64,000 nt of DNA from Aldehydirespirator sp965117015. Its GTDB lineage: Bacteria; Actinomycetota; Acidimicrobiia; Acidimicrobiales; Aldehydirespiratoraceae. Location of the stretch: contig OZ220747.1 in assembly GCA_965117015.1 (NCBI GenBank), forward strand, positions 930,001-994,000, written 5' to 3'. A program made the translations under genes and the position numbers. Below are positions 28,544-38,300 of the stretch, piece after piece. The notes beneath the pieces are model-generated. The model saw nothing but the letters and a program-made list of their open reading frames with translations, had not been told where the DNA came from and did not search any database. The number at the start of each line of letters is the position of its first letter. The first letter of the stretch is position 1.

Positions 28544-28680
28544 GTGCCGCCGCCGCTCATCGTCTCGCTCGGACCGCCGTCACCAGATCGCCACCGGCAC
28601 GCATCGTAGCAACATGCGATCCCGCTCCTTTCGGATCCCTATCCGCCCAGCACGTCAAAGAGATGACCGGCCCGATGCTC

Positions 28681-28803
28681 GGATCGAGCAGTACCTCCCC
28701 GAGGCGGAACAGACGTTGACGACGGCATCGCCCGGACGCGCCACGGCCCGGAGGACCGTCGACTCCAACAGCTGCCGCTTCGCGCGGGCGTCGATTGGCT
28801 GAT
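28681..28803 (+). pseudogene. Fragment similar to the hypothetical protein at 29.9-30.3 kb
   Basis: The frame contains 'RIEQYLPEAEQTLTTASPGR', which aligns with 'RIEAYLPEAEATLTVSLRGR' of the intact gene at 29865. It lacks a start and the downstream half, so it is a decayed second copy. Confidence 0.5.
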
Positions 28804-29248
28804 TGACCACGGCGTTGCTCTCGTCCCGGCGGATTGGACAAGACCGTTGACGGTGTGGTTGTCGGGTACCGCAGACGGCCCCCACACCGCCGACCGTGGC
28901 AGCGAACTCCACCCCCCACACCGCCGACACCACCAGCGCGGCCCCAACATCCCCGACCGACGGCCCGGCCTCAGGGTCCGTCGACTCGGAGACACCGGAT
29001 GGTTGCGGCTGTGCCAACCGCGACGCTGGGCGGGCTCGCGGGGTCCTGAGACTCTCTATGGCCCTCGGCGTCGGTGACGGGACCGGCGCGACGCCTCTGC
29101 CACCAGCGCGACGGCCGCGACCGGGAATCCCCAGACGCCCATGCGGCCGCACCGGAAACAGCCAGGACGGCCTGACGCCCGCCGACACCGGACCCGCTCT
29201 CCGTCATCGATGGCGGGGGGCGGGCCTGTTGGGTGCGGGTCCCATGTT
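28804..29248. other. 445 bp without a supported gene
   Basis: Both strands have long Arg/Pro/Ala-rich open frames typical of GC-rich noncoding DNA. None has a ribosome-binding site or a recognisable domain. Confidence 0.35.
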
Positions 29249-29443
29249 CTAAATGTCTTCTAGGTCGTGGTCGTCGTCCGGGCCTGCGAGTTCGCTAAGG
29301 GGCGCTGCCCATGCCCCGGACTTGCGCCGCAGATAGAAGTGCTGCTTGCACGTACGGCATTCGTAGATCGGCTCGCCGTCTTCGATGGTGTCGGTGCGGC
29401 CGACGACGCTGTGAGCGCAGTCGGTGTCTGTGGTGTCGCTCAT
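29249..29443 (-). CDS. Small acidic zinc-ribbon-like protein
   Basis: A 64-residue product starts at MSDTTDTDC. It has 'CAHSVVGRTDTIEDGEPIYECRTC' in which C9/H11 and C-x2-C could form a zinc site, and an acidic tail 'ELAGPDDDHDLEDI'. No family name can be given. Coding is supported by the spaced Cys/His and by the acidic composition, which differs from the surrounding Arg-rich shadow frames. Confidence 0.45.
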   Translation of the reverse strand: MSDTTDTDCAHSVVGRTDTIEDGEPIYECRTCKQHFYLRRKSGAWAAPLSELAGPDDDHDLEDI

Positions 29444-29864
29444 AGAATCCAGTATGCCGGTCATCGCTGAGCAGGGCGTCTGAGTGCTTTGCCGCCGTCG
29501 AGTAGGTCCGGCATGTCTCCGGTCTTGATGGCGGTGCGCCAGCAGTCGCGACATCAGAGGCTGCGGCCCTTGCTGCCTTCCCAGCCAGCGCGGTTTGGGG
29601 TCGTGAAGCGCAGGTCTTCTCGTTTGGGTTCACCTCGCACCTCGTGTCAACGGAGCGATCATGCCCGGCCGATCATAGAGCGCAACAGCAGGGGTGCTGG
29701 CAGCCCGATCGCGGGTCGAAGACCCCCGATAGACACTGTGCGCTCCTAGCCAACCCAGGCGAGACGCAACCCAAAGCATGATGACGTTGATGCTTGTCTC
29801 CGCGAGGGACAAGCGCCGAGCGGCCCAAAGGGCACCATGAGGGCCGCTGGCTACGATCTGCAAG
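29444..29864. other. 421 bp without a supported gene
   Basis: No convincing frame, repeat or RNA gene was seen between the small zinc-ribbon-like protein and the hypothetical gene at 29865. Confidence 0.35.
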
Positions 29865-30320
29865 ATGGCTGAGTACGATCCAGCTTCCGGCCGTGATGAG
29901 TCACTGCCGTGGTCGTTGTTGCCCGAGCCGCCGGGGTTGACCGCCTTGGAGTCGGCGATGAGTGACCTCGACGAGGCGATGCAACCGTCCACAACGATTG
30001 TGGAAAGCGTTCGACTGTTGGAGTCGGCATCGTTGGGGATCTGCGACGTGGCGGACCGGATCGAGGCGTACCTGCCCGAAGCCGAAGCGACGCTGACCGT
30101 GTCGTTGCGCGGCCGCGGCCAGGACCCTGCGGCTGTCGCGGCTGGCGCAGCAGCTGACCGGATGCTTGCTGGGCTGCGCCACCTGGCCGATGCGTCGCGG
30201 GCATACGCCGCAACGCTCGACGATCCCGACGTGGACGACACCGCCGCCAAGAGGGAACTTCGCACAGCCCGGGCCGACGCGGCCGCCAGTCTGATGGCAC
30301 TAATCGAAGGAACCTCTTAA
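29865..30320 (+). CDS. Hypothetical helical protein
   Basis: This 151-residue, acidic, Ala-rich protein is predicted almost entirely alpha-helical ('SAMSDLDEAMQPSTTIVESV', 'ADRIEAYLPEAEATLTVSLRG', 'DRMLAGLRHLADASRAYAATL'). There is no signal peptide or TM segment. A decayed partial copy lies 1.1 kb upstream at 28681, suggesting a family that spreads within the genome. The function is unknown. Confidence 0.55.
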   Translation: MAEYDPASGRDESLPWSLLPEPPGLTALESAMSDLDEAMQPSTTIVESVRLLESASLGICDVADRIEAYLPEAEATLTVSLRGRGQDPAAVAAGAAADRMLAGLRHLADASRAYAATLDDPDVDDTAAKRELRTARADAAASLMALIEGTS

Positions 30321-30531
30321 GAATGCCACGTCCGCTGTCGGGCAGTAGCCGCGTCACGCCGCATTCGAAGTTCATCACTACCAACCCCAGCAGAACACAC
30401 AACAGCCCAGAGGCTCCTACCAGCGCGCCACATACCGGCCGGTGAAGCTGAACGCACCGGTCACGACGGCGAGACCGGAATCTCCCATGGTTCTGATCTC
30501 TGCTTTAGCGGCTGGGTGTTTGGGTTGGTGG

Positions 30532-30745
30532 TCATCGGATGGGGGGTGCGTATATCAGCCCGCCGTCACGCCACGACGCGTTCAGGGTGCCGGCACGGGT
30601 GACGCCTGTGTCTTTTGAGATTTCGTGTGAAGATGTCGTCGTAGCTACCGACCTGCGCGATGGCCTGGGCGAACGCGTCGGCCGGCAGCCCCAGCCCGGC
30701 GGCTAGGTCGCCTTCGATGCCCAACAGCCGCGCCGCGGCCGGAGT
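30532..30745 (-). pseudogene. C-terminal remnant of an amino-acid ABC substrate-binding protein (AapJ-like)
   Basis: Frame one reads 'RLLGIEGDLAAGLGLPADAF' and 'IAQVGSYDDIFTRNL'. After a shift near 30620 the next frame continues 'TGVTRAGTLNASWRDGGLIYAPPIR' (shortened here to 'LNASWRDGGLIYAPPIR') and stops. This matches the end of general L-amino-acid binding proteins. The N-terminal ~270 residues are gone, so it is a dead fragment. Confidence 0.65.
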
Positions 30746-30889
30746 TGGCGGGGCCGCGGAGAGTCTTGGCGGTGGTATGCGCATCGGCATACGGGGACGT
30801 TGAGGTCGCCTATATCGCCCTCAGCTAGACGGGACCGTGAACTCGAAGCCGACCTCGATGAGCTGGCTCGACCGCCAGCAGCCCGACGC

Positions 30890-31189
30890 GGTTGGGGCGA
30901 GCACCACCGCGGCTGCCTGACCGGGCGCTACGTCGCCCACGACGAGAGTCAGGTCATCCACACTGCGTGGGCGCTGCTCGCGCTGCTCGAGGCCGGCGAC
31001 CCGGACTGGGCCGCGATCTCACGGCGTGCGCGGTTCCTTATCAGCACCCAGAGCCAGCGCGGGCAGTGGCCCAAGCAGGACATGGCCGGAGTGTTCTTCC
31101 GCACCGCGCCTGGACTACGTCCTGTACAGGCGGTACTTCCCGCTGCACGCCCTCGCCCTCTACCAGGACTCACCGTGCAGTTCCACTGA
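30890..31189 (+). pseudogene. C-terminal remnant of a squalene/oxidosqualene (triterpene) cyclase
   Basis: 'GWGEHHRGC', 'ESQVIHTAWALLALLEAGDP', 'RARFLISTQSQRGQWPKQDM' and 'AGVFFRT' match the last QW repeats of squalene-hopene or oxidosqualene cyclases. A shift near 31108 moves the end to another frame ('LDYVLYRRYFPLHALALYQD'), matching the usual 'Y.NYR..FPLWAL' tail. The catalytic N-terminal part is absent. It shows that a sterol- or hopanoid-type cyclase gene once existed here. Confidence 0.65.
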
Positions 31190-31264
31190 GAACTGGACGA
31201 GCAACACACCTAGACCCGTAATCGTCTGCCCGCCGAGACCCTCACCTCGCGAGCGCCAACCGAG

Positions 31265-31725
31265 CTAGGCGGCTGTGCTGTTCGTCCCGGTGGCGGGCTG
31301 TTGGGTGTCGGCTGCCCGGCAGGCCAGTTTGTCGGCGAGGTCGTTGTGAAGGTTCCCGGCGTGGCCCGGTATCCACACGAAGGCCACCTCGCTGCGACGG
31401 GGCAGCCACAGTTCGATGAGCGGTTCCCACAGGTCGCGGTTCGCTACGTGCTTGCGTTTGCTGTTGACCCAGTTCCATTTGAGCCAGCCCTTGTACCAGC
31501 CGTGGTTGATGCCGTCACGACGTACTGCGAGTCGGAGTGGATGCGTAGCGGGTCATCGGGATGGGCCCTGACCGCCTCGAGGACCGCATGCAGTTCCATC
31601 TGCTGGTTGGTGGCACGTCGCTGGCATCCGATTGCCCAGCGGTCGCCGGGAACCAGCCACGCCCATCCGCCGGGGCCGGGGTTCCCGCGGCACGCGCCGT
31701 CGGTGTAGATGTCGGTGGGGTTCAC
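31265..31725 (-). pseudogene. rnhA: Ribonuclease HI, single frameshift
   Basis: From 31725 the product has 'IYTDGACRGNPGPGGWAWL' (first catalytic Asp), 'TNQQMELHAVLEAV' (Glu) and 'HSDSQYVV' (Asp). A base is missing near 31516 (GTGACGGC where GTGAACGGC is expected). The next frame then continues 'GINHGWYKGWLKWNW', 'ANRDLWEPLIEL' and 'VWIPGHAGNLHNDLAD' (with the His and last Asp) to a stop at 31265. With one base restored it is a full-length ~154-residue RNase HI that would degrade RNA in RNA-DNA hybrids. Confidence 0.8.
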
Positions 31726-32107
31726 GTCCGGGTGACGTTACTCAATTGGCGGCCGCCGGCGGGGTGAGGCCCCGAGGTGGCACGAGCCGATTACCTCGGC
31801 CACCTCGGCCTCGATTCACCCCCAGAGCACCAACTGCACCACCTCGCGAATCAAGCCCGCTCTGCCACCAGCGAGGAAGGTCTGCCACACCACAAGGAGG
31901 GCCGCTGCCTGCCGAAGGCACCAGATGCTCAGACCGCGGCGGGATCAAGATGAAGTTGTTCGAGTCTGCGTGCCGAGAGGGTGGGCAGCGTGGCTGTTGA
32001 GATGACTGGTAGGCCGTTGCGCGACGACGATCCGACCGCCACACTCCCGAACCGCGGGCTAGACGCTGACTGGAGGCACGATCTGCTCGGTCACATCCAC
32101 AACCCCA
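31726..32107. other. 382 bp without a supported gene
   Basis: A minus-strand frame ending near 31945 ('LPTLSARRLEQLHLDPAAV') looks weakly coding and may be another gene fragment. Nothing else is supported. Confidence 0.3.
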
Positions 32108-32230
32108 ACGCTCACGGTACCTGTGGTAGTTGCTCGAATCCAGGAGCCTGACGTTGGCTCCCCGGGTGAGGGTCACCTCCAACACATCGCCACGTGATCG
32201 GTGCGGTGCCTGATGCTCATCTGCGTCCAC
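32108..32230 (-). pseudogene. DUF1883 N-terminal fragment
   Basis: 'RGDVLEVTLTRGANVRLLDS' and 'SNYHRYR' match the first half of the DUF1883 domain, a small beta-rich domain often found with TIR or other defence modules. The second half ('YGG...P..GHW') is missing and the frame drifts into Arg-rich sequence, so it is a truncated remnant. Confidence 0.5.
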
Positions 32231-32415
32231 TCCCCGACGGAGATGCCAGCATCAGCCAGGAAAGCCTCCAAGTCGTCGCCCGACACCATGCCGTGTTCGT
32301 CCGCGTCGGGAGATGGAAGACGACGCCTTCGGGATCCGTCATGTACACGGGCTCGCCCCGAGCCCAGGCCCTCATAGCCAGCTACCGCCGGACCATCACG
32401 AGTCCTCCACTGGGT

Positions 32416-33900
32416 TCAGCTTGTACAGCCTCGGCCGTCGCGGTCGCGGTCAAGGCGATAGGGATCGACACCGATCTCGTTGACGGTGACGGGTTTCTGG
32501 TCAGATGTGAGGTCTCCGCAGTTCAAGGCGTCTCCGGGGAGGTTCGGCAGGCACGGTGTGTAGGCGGGGTGGCAGTCCTCTTCGGGGGTTTCAGTGGCGG
32601 GGTCCTCGGTTGTGGAGTCTGATTCTTGCTCGGTGGTGTCCTGCTCCTCTACTACTGCAGCGGGCAGGCCGACATCTATCTCACTGTCCGAGCAGCCGGC
32701 GAGGATGCCTTCAAGCGTGCTGACCTCGTCGGTGTCCACGGTGAGGGACCAGCGGGTCTTGACGTGCACCCACGCCGCTGCGTACCAGCAGTGCTGATTT
32801 GCCTCGGGTGGCAGCCACATCGCAGGGTCTTGGGCACCCTTGGAGCGGTTGGAGCGTGCCGACACAGCAATGAGGGAGTGCTCGTATCCGAGGTCGTTGG
32901 CGTACCGCTCGCGGCGGTCAGATGACCAGCCGTGCGCGCCGGATTCCCATGCCTCAGCCAACGGCACCAGGTGGTCGACGTCGAAGCCTCTGCCGCTGCC
33001 TTGTTCGGTGAGACCGTCGTATCGGCTGATCCACTCGCCGTCTGCGAGCGCGCATCCGCTGCCCTGGGTCGGAGCCACAACCGCCTCCGACAGCAGCACC
33101 TCGCGTCGGGTGTCGCATCCGTCGCCGTCAGCGTCGATCCAATGCCGGAACAGGCTGCGGTCATAGCCGCCTTGTCGTTCGGCCGCGACAGTGAGCGCCT
33201 CCAACAACTCCCGAACCTCAGCGACGCCCGGCCCAGACGCCGCGTCGGCGCGGTTGTTGGCCCGCCACAAGAACGTGGCCATCTGGCCGCGCGTGGTGTC
33301 ATCGTTCGGGCAGAACCCGGTGCCGTCACCGCAACCTGAGGTGATGCCCGACGCGGCCAGCTTCGCTACCGCTGTCCCATACCAGGCATCCTCGGGAACA
33401 TCGGCGAACCCAGGGTCGGGTCCTTCGGGCAGGTTGTAGGCCCTTGACAAGAACACTGCCATCTGCGAGCGGGTCACCGTTTCGTTGGGGCAATAGCCCG
33501 AACCGTCGCCGCAACCTGAGGTGACGTCCAACTCTGCCATGCGCTCAACGAACGACGCATAGAAGCCGTCCGGGTCCACATCGTTGAATCTCGTTTGGGT
33601 GACTGCGGGCGGATCCCCGCCGTCGAGCACCCGCACGATCCACACCGCCATCGTCTTGCGATCCAACGGATCGTCGGGACAGAAACCCTCGCCGCACTCG
33701 GTGCCAGCGAACACGCCCTGTTCAGCCAGCGTCGAAACCGGAACCGAGTAGTAGGCGCCCTCAGCAACGTCACCGAACCCGCCGGGCTGCGCAGCCACCG
33801 GTGCTGACGACACCACCGCCACCGACGCAGCGGCTACCGCAGCGACAGCAAGCAACGAAACGAGCCGCCGAACAAGAGCCTCGATCATTGTCAACCTCAT
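32416..33900 (-). CDS. Wall-anchored HNH-type nuclease (3xSLH - DUF1524-like HNH - excalibur)
   Basis: The 494-residue protein has a signal peptide (to about residue 37), three SLH repeats (~40-205) of the same 'GCGDG..YCPN' type as the 1011 gene, and a secreted HNH/DUF1524-like nuclease domain. The latter has 'FDVDHLVPLAEAWESGA', 'RERYANDLGYEHSLIAVSA' and 'NRSKGAQDPAMWLPP'. An acidic linker leads to a C-terminal excalibur-type Ca-binding motif ('DRDRDGRGC'). A cell-surface DNase, for nutrient DNA or for barring incoming DNA, is the likely role. It is intact, unlike most neighbours. Confidence 0.88.
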   Translation of the reverse strand: MRLTMIEALVRRLVSLLAVAAVAAASVAVVSSAPVAAQPGGFGDVAEGAYYSVPVSTLAEQGVFAGTECGEGFCPDDPLDRKTMAVWIVRVLDGGDPPAVTQTRFNDVDPDGFYASFVERMAELDVTSGCGDGSGYCPNETVTRSQMAVFLSRAYNLPEGPDPGFADVPEDAWYGTAVAKLAASGITSGCGDGTGFCPNDDTTRGQMATFLWRANNRADAASGPGVAEVRELLEALTVAAERQGGYDRSLFRHWIDADGDGCDTRREVLLSEAVVAPTQGSGCALADGEWISRYDGLTEQGSGRGFDVDHLVPLAEAWESGAHGWSSDRRERYANDLGYEHSLIAVSARSNRSKGAQDPAMWLPPEANQHCWYAAAWVHVKTRWSLTVDTDEVSTLEGILAGCSDSEIDVGLPAAVVEEQDTTEQESDSTTEDPATETPEEDCHPAYTPCLPNLPGDALNCGDLTSDQKPVTVNEIGVDPYRLDRDRDGRGCTS

Positions 33901-33957
33901 AGTTGCCTAGGGCGACGAGACTACCAAGAGGCGACCATATCGAACCGCCGACCGGGG

Positions 33958-34218
33958 ATGAACCGACAGCGAGCGGCGGCCGCCCTCGCCGAGGTCACCA
34001 TCGGGCTCTACAAGACCGAGCTGGTCCGCCACCGCGGCCCCTGGCGCGGCCTCGACGACCTTGAGCTCGCCACCCTGGAATGGGTCAACTGGTTCAACAA
34101 CCGGCGCCTACACCACCACAACGTCGGCCGCGTCCCCTCAGCCGCAGCAGAGGACCTCCACTACCGTCAACAACACTCAGCCCACCAGGGCCACACTCAA
34201 CCCAAACAGCCTGCTTGA
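33958..34218 (+). pseudogene. IS3-family transposase C-terminal remnant
   Basis: 'AEVTIGLYKTELVRHRGPW', 'LATLEWVNWFNNRRLHHH' and 'VPSAAAEDLHYRQQ' are the end of an rve integrase core of IS3-type transposases. The catalytic first part is missing. Repeats that resemble the element's end follow at 34204. Confidence 0.8.
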
Positions 34219-34277
34219 AACCCGATGAGGCTCATAGACTCAACCTAAACAGCCTGCGTGAAACCCGGTGAGGCTCA
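34204..34277 (+). repeat. Two direct 31-bp repeats after the IS3 remnant
   Basis: 'aaacagcctgcKtgaaaccc' plus 'gRtgaggctca' occurs at 34204-34234 and 34247-34277 with two mismatches. It is probably the right terminal sequence of the lost IS, duplicated. Confidence 0.6.
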
Positions 34278-34298
34278 CCCCGGCGATCGATCTACCGT

Positions 34299-35369
34299 CT
34301 AGAGCGAGTAAGACCAGTCGAAGGGTGTCTCGTGATCCGGCGGCTCAACCGTCTCGGTTTCGGAAAATCTCAGCGCTGCTAGACGGTTCACAATGCCACT
34401 AGGGTCAGGGTCCGCGATGGTGATTCTGACATCGTGCCTGACCCCGGCTGCAATCAGGGCGAGAATCGACGTGTCGGTCTGCGGAATGGAGTAGCCAAAC
34501 ACGACGAGACGCTTGGCCCTCTCGAGAGCAGCGAACGCCCGCTGCCAGACGACTGACATCGTCGCGTTCCCATACAGCGCGGACTTGTCAGCTACAGGCG
34601 GCAAGATCACGACTTGCAGGCTGTCTCGGAGGGCAGCCATCGCCCGATCAAGCGTACGCTCCTCGCTACCCCAGCGCGGCACTAGCAAGTCGAAGCGAAC
34701 AATCGACAGCATGTCGGAACTGCCCAAGCGACCGTACCAGTTCGTTGAGCCATGGAGCTTGTGCAGCGAGAACGACGGCACCATCTCCTCGCCCCATCCG
34801 CCACGCTGAGGCGGCTCGGGAGGGAACGACCCGACAATATCGTTCGGCCAAGGCAGTTCTTTCTTCAAGTCCGCGTCTGATTCGTCGAGTTTCAGTGTCA
34901 TCGACGCCGACTCAATGAGCGTGTCGTAGTTGAGTGTTACAACATCGCTCTTGCACACACGCCAGTGCTCCAGCAGTCCCTCGAACCACTGGGGCCACGG
35001 TTCCTGGCCAGCTAGGCGCTGTCGGTCACTGATCTGCTGAGCGATCAGCGAAGTCAGTTCCGCATACAACGCACGCCGCTGCAGGTTGCGAGTCGCCGAC
35101 ATGAAGGGCTGATCCGCTGCGAGCGAGGTCAGCCAGGTCTCGACATCGCCCAAAGGCACCTTGCCGTCCTCGATCGCGTCGACCTCGGCGCGGTCCAACA
35201 TGGCGTACAGCAGACGATCCTCCCGGAACGTCCCCGTAACGGCTTGGCCTAGATCATCCAGAAGCGGCATGTGTGTCGAGACCGCCCGCGAAAAGCCTGA
35301 ACCGAGGAGGTACACGGTCGAAGAGGTCTCATCAGCTGTCACGGCAGGTCGAACACGATTAGGTACCAC
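34299..35369 (-). CDS. SIR2-like domain protein (third gene of defence operon)
   Basis: The GTG start overlaps the helicase stop by 11 nt. The 356-residue protein has the SIR2_2-type motifs 'VYLLGSGFSRAVSTHMP' (glycine-rich NAD site), 'VVTLNYDTLIESAS', 'LHKLHGSTNWYG' (Asn and His as in NADase-type SIR2) and 'RLVVFGYSIPQTDTSI'. SIR2-like domains in phage defence usually deplete NAD+ and stop infection by cell dormancy or death. Here it would be the effector coupled to the upstream nuclease and helicase. No membrane segment. Confidence 0.85.
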   Translation of the reverse strand: MVPNRVRPAVTADETSSTVYLLGSGFSRAVSTHMPLLDDLGQAVTGTFREDRLLYAMLDRAEVDAIEDGKVPLGDVETWLTSLAADQPFMSATRNLQRRALYAELTSLIAQQISDRQRLAGQEPWPQWFEGLLEHWRVCKSDVVTLNYDTLIESASMTLKLDESDADLKKELPWPNDIVGSFPPEPPQRGGWGEEMVPSFSLHKLHGSTNWYGRLGSSDMLSIVRFDLLVPRWGSEERTLDRAMAALRDSLQVVILPPVADKSALYGNATMSVVWQRAFAALERAKRLVVFGYSIPQTDTSILALIAAGVRHDVRITIADPDPSGIVNRLAALRFSETETVEPPDHETPFDWSYSL

Positions 35370-38300
35370 TCGCGACTCGAATCTCGACGGTGATGTCGAG
35401 CGGCTCGCCCGGCTCGGCCGTGATGTCTACGACCTCCGCGAAAACGTTCAATCCAGCGTCTAGCTCAGGCCCGAGGGCGCGCGCTGCATCGGCCTGTAGG
35501 TAGCCCAGCGACGACCCAGCAGCCGTGAGGAGCACCGCATTGCGGTTGAGTCGACTGTCTCGGTCGCGATAGACCTCGAGTCCATCCCCACTTGCGACCT
35601 CATAGACAAGGCCGGAGTCGATAGCAGACCGCACCGGGCGACATGAAGCCCGAAGCGGCAGTAGCTCTCCATCGCTGTCGAGCTTGGCGAGGTAGTCGTT
35701 CGGTTGCGACTTCAGGATCGCTCTAGCGGTGGATTCGAGTTCTGCGCCTGTGAGTCCTAGGCGCTCGGCGACAAGTTCGGGGTCGAGTCGGCCTAGCCAC
35801 CTCCTGAAAGCAGCGACAGGGCCCGCGCTGGCGGTCCGGTGGTAATCGTCGGCGACCGCCATCGCAGCGCGGCGCGAGGCGACACCTGCACTCATTGCCC
35901 ATGCCGCCTCGGGCGAGGGAACGCCGTGCTTGACCATCCCGGCAAGGTTGGCCGCGACACGAGACTGGACCTGTGTGCTGGTCAGCGCAGAGGCCAGCCG
36001 AACGTAGGAGGACACTCCCCAGGGCAGTCGGTAGCTGAAGGCATCCTCAATGAACTCCGTCACCTCCTGGGGGTCGTCCACGCTGAACTCATCGCAGATT
36101 GTCTTCACCGGCTTTCCACCAATCCATGCTGAGAGCAGATCTCGAGCGTCAACCGATACCGCTGCTCTTGGTTCCATCTCGCTCACCTCCGCTAGACCGT
36201 CCAGCACAAGGTCGAGGCGACGGTCTATGTCTTTGGCCTCGGCGGCTAGGAGCTGCTCAACGTCAGCAGAGTTCGCCTCAACGTGGTCTGAGATCACCTG
36301 GCAGCTTCGTGAGGACAGACCCGTCGCCGCGAACAGGCGACGGGTTTCGCTATCTGGTACGTCCACACTGATCCGGCGCGCTGTGGATGTCATCACCTCG
36401 ATTAGGGGTTCGACCGCGGTCTCCTCCTGGACAGCCTGTATCTGAAACAGGCTCGACGACAGAGTCTCAGCAAGCACTTGATCGTCTAGGGCGCCCTCCG
36501 CCTCCTCGACGAGCAGCGCCAGCAAGTCGGCGTCGAGCTGCCGCGCCGCTTCCTGCGAGCTGATCCGATCTGCCACAAGATCGCGAAGCATCCGGTGGAG
36601 TGCGCTCTCCACTCGCTCAACTTCCGTCCTTTGGCGCGCATAGTTGTTGAAATCCTCTACGTCATAAGGGGTTGAGGCGACGTGAACGACGGTGCCCTCT
36701 GTTTCTGCACCAGCCCGTCCAGCCCTGCCCGCAATGTTCCAGTATTCGCGCGCCGTCAGGACCCGCGGCGACCCATCCGCTTCGCGACTACGACAGCCAT
36801 GGATGACTACGGTCCGAACCGGCAGGTTCACACCCTGCGCCAGTGTGCTCGTCGCGACCAGCACGCCGAGACGTCGGGCACGGAAGTCGTCCTCTAGGGC
36901 ATGGCGGACAGCCGAAGGGAGTCGGCCGTGATGAAAGGCAATACCTCGGCGGAGCAGTTCGGTAACGAGGTGGTCCTCACCAAGCCACTCGGCTGCGACC
37001 GCCACTGCGCGACCCGTTGTTCGCAGCCGGAACTCATCAGGCACCGTCTCACCCGTCAGCTCCGCAAGCTCAATCCGGCGAAGCAGTGCTTTTGCCGTGG
37101 ACTTCAGCCCAGTTGGTCTGCATAACAAACACGAGGACAGGCCCTAGCGGCGCGAACCGATACGCAGCTTCGGCCGCGACATCCCCCTTGCTCGTCCCCG
37201 GGAACTTGGGTCGGCGAACTCGGCCGGTCTCCGCAGCGACATGCTCGTACTCGGCCTGCTTTATCAAGTTCGGAATGAACTCGAGTCCCCCATCAGCAAC
37301 ATCGTCGGCTGAGAATCGCAGCGTTCCGCGCCGTCCGTTCCAATCTAGGCACCCAAGCTTCAGGACCGACGGCCGCCAATCGGTCGAGATTGCCTGCCCC
37401 GAGCTCCCACCCAACCACCTGGCAAAGTCGTCGAGCGTTGCATCGGGAACCACCGCCGACATCATCAAGAAGCGTGCTTCCGGGATCCTTCGACGAAGCC
37501 GCGACACCAGAAGCTCGAACTTCGGCCCTCGCTGACGGTCGGCTACGATGTGGCCCTCGTCGATGACGATGAGCGCGACCTTCTCAAGCAGTTCGGATTG
37601 CAGCCGAAACAGAAGGTCCAGCTTCTCAGGGGTCAGCACCAGAACGTCATCGACGGTCACGAGATCCGCGCCCATTTCGTCCTGGTCGTACCCACCCGGC
37701 ACTGTGGAAGCCCCGTAGCCGAGATCGTGAAACAGATTTGCGAACGACTGCTCTATCTCGTTCGCGAGCGCGCGGTAGGGGGCCACGTAGACACACTTCG
37801 AGCCCGGCCTCTCGACAAGCGAGTGCACGATTGCGAGCTCCGCCACCCGCGTCTTGCCAGCGCTGGTCGGCATTCGGACCGCGTGGCTCTCGTCTGACAC
37901 CAGCAGTCCGGACTCAACGGCCGCGACCTGTGACGGCCACAGCTCGGAGATCGACCTGCTCCCGAGGATGTCGTCACCGAGGCCACGAGCCAAGACCCTC
38001 AGGTAGCGGCGCCAGCGTGGCGACGGGCTAACTGCCTCGAGATAGCTCCAGGTCGACCGCTCCGCCATGACAGGAACGATCCTCTGCAAGCCGGCGACGG
38101 TGTTGTAGGCGACGGCGTCCCCGCTCTGAGCTAGGCCTGCGCTAGCAAGGTCGAGCGCCCTAGTAGCCGACTCGATGTGCTCATGTTGACCAGTGAGGAA
38201 GTACGTAGACATCTCCGAGAGCGCGATGGCAGTTACCGCGAGGGCAGCACGCCGGTCAACCTCCTCGTCGGTGCGCAGTAGCTCTGGACTCGGCAACTCG

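Noticed and set aside
28655..29188. 177-codon minus-strand frame
   Set aside because: Arg/Pro/Ser-rich, no ribosome-binding site or domain, overlaps a remnant on the other strand.
29630..30265. 211-codon minus-strand frame
   Set aside because: Antisense to the better-supported hypothetical gene at 29865; Ser/Arg/Ala-biased.
31742..32110. Continuation of the DUF1883-containing frame to 162 codons
   Set aside because: Family similarity stops after ~40 codons; the remainder is Arg/Gly/Pro-rich.
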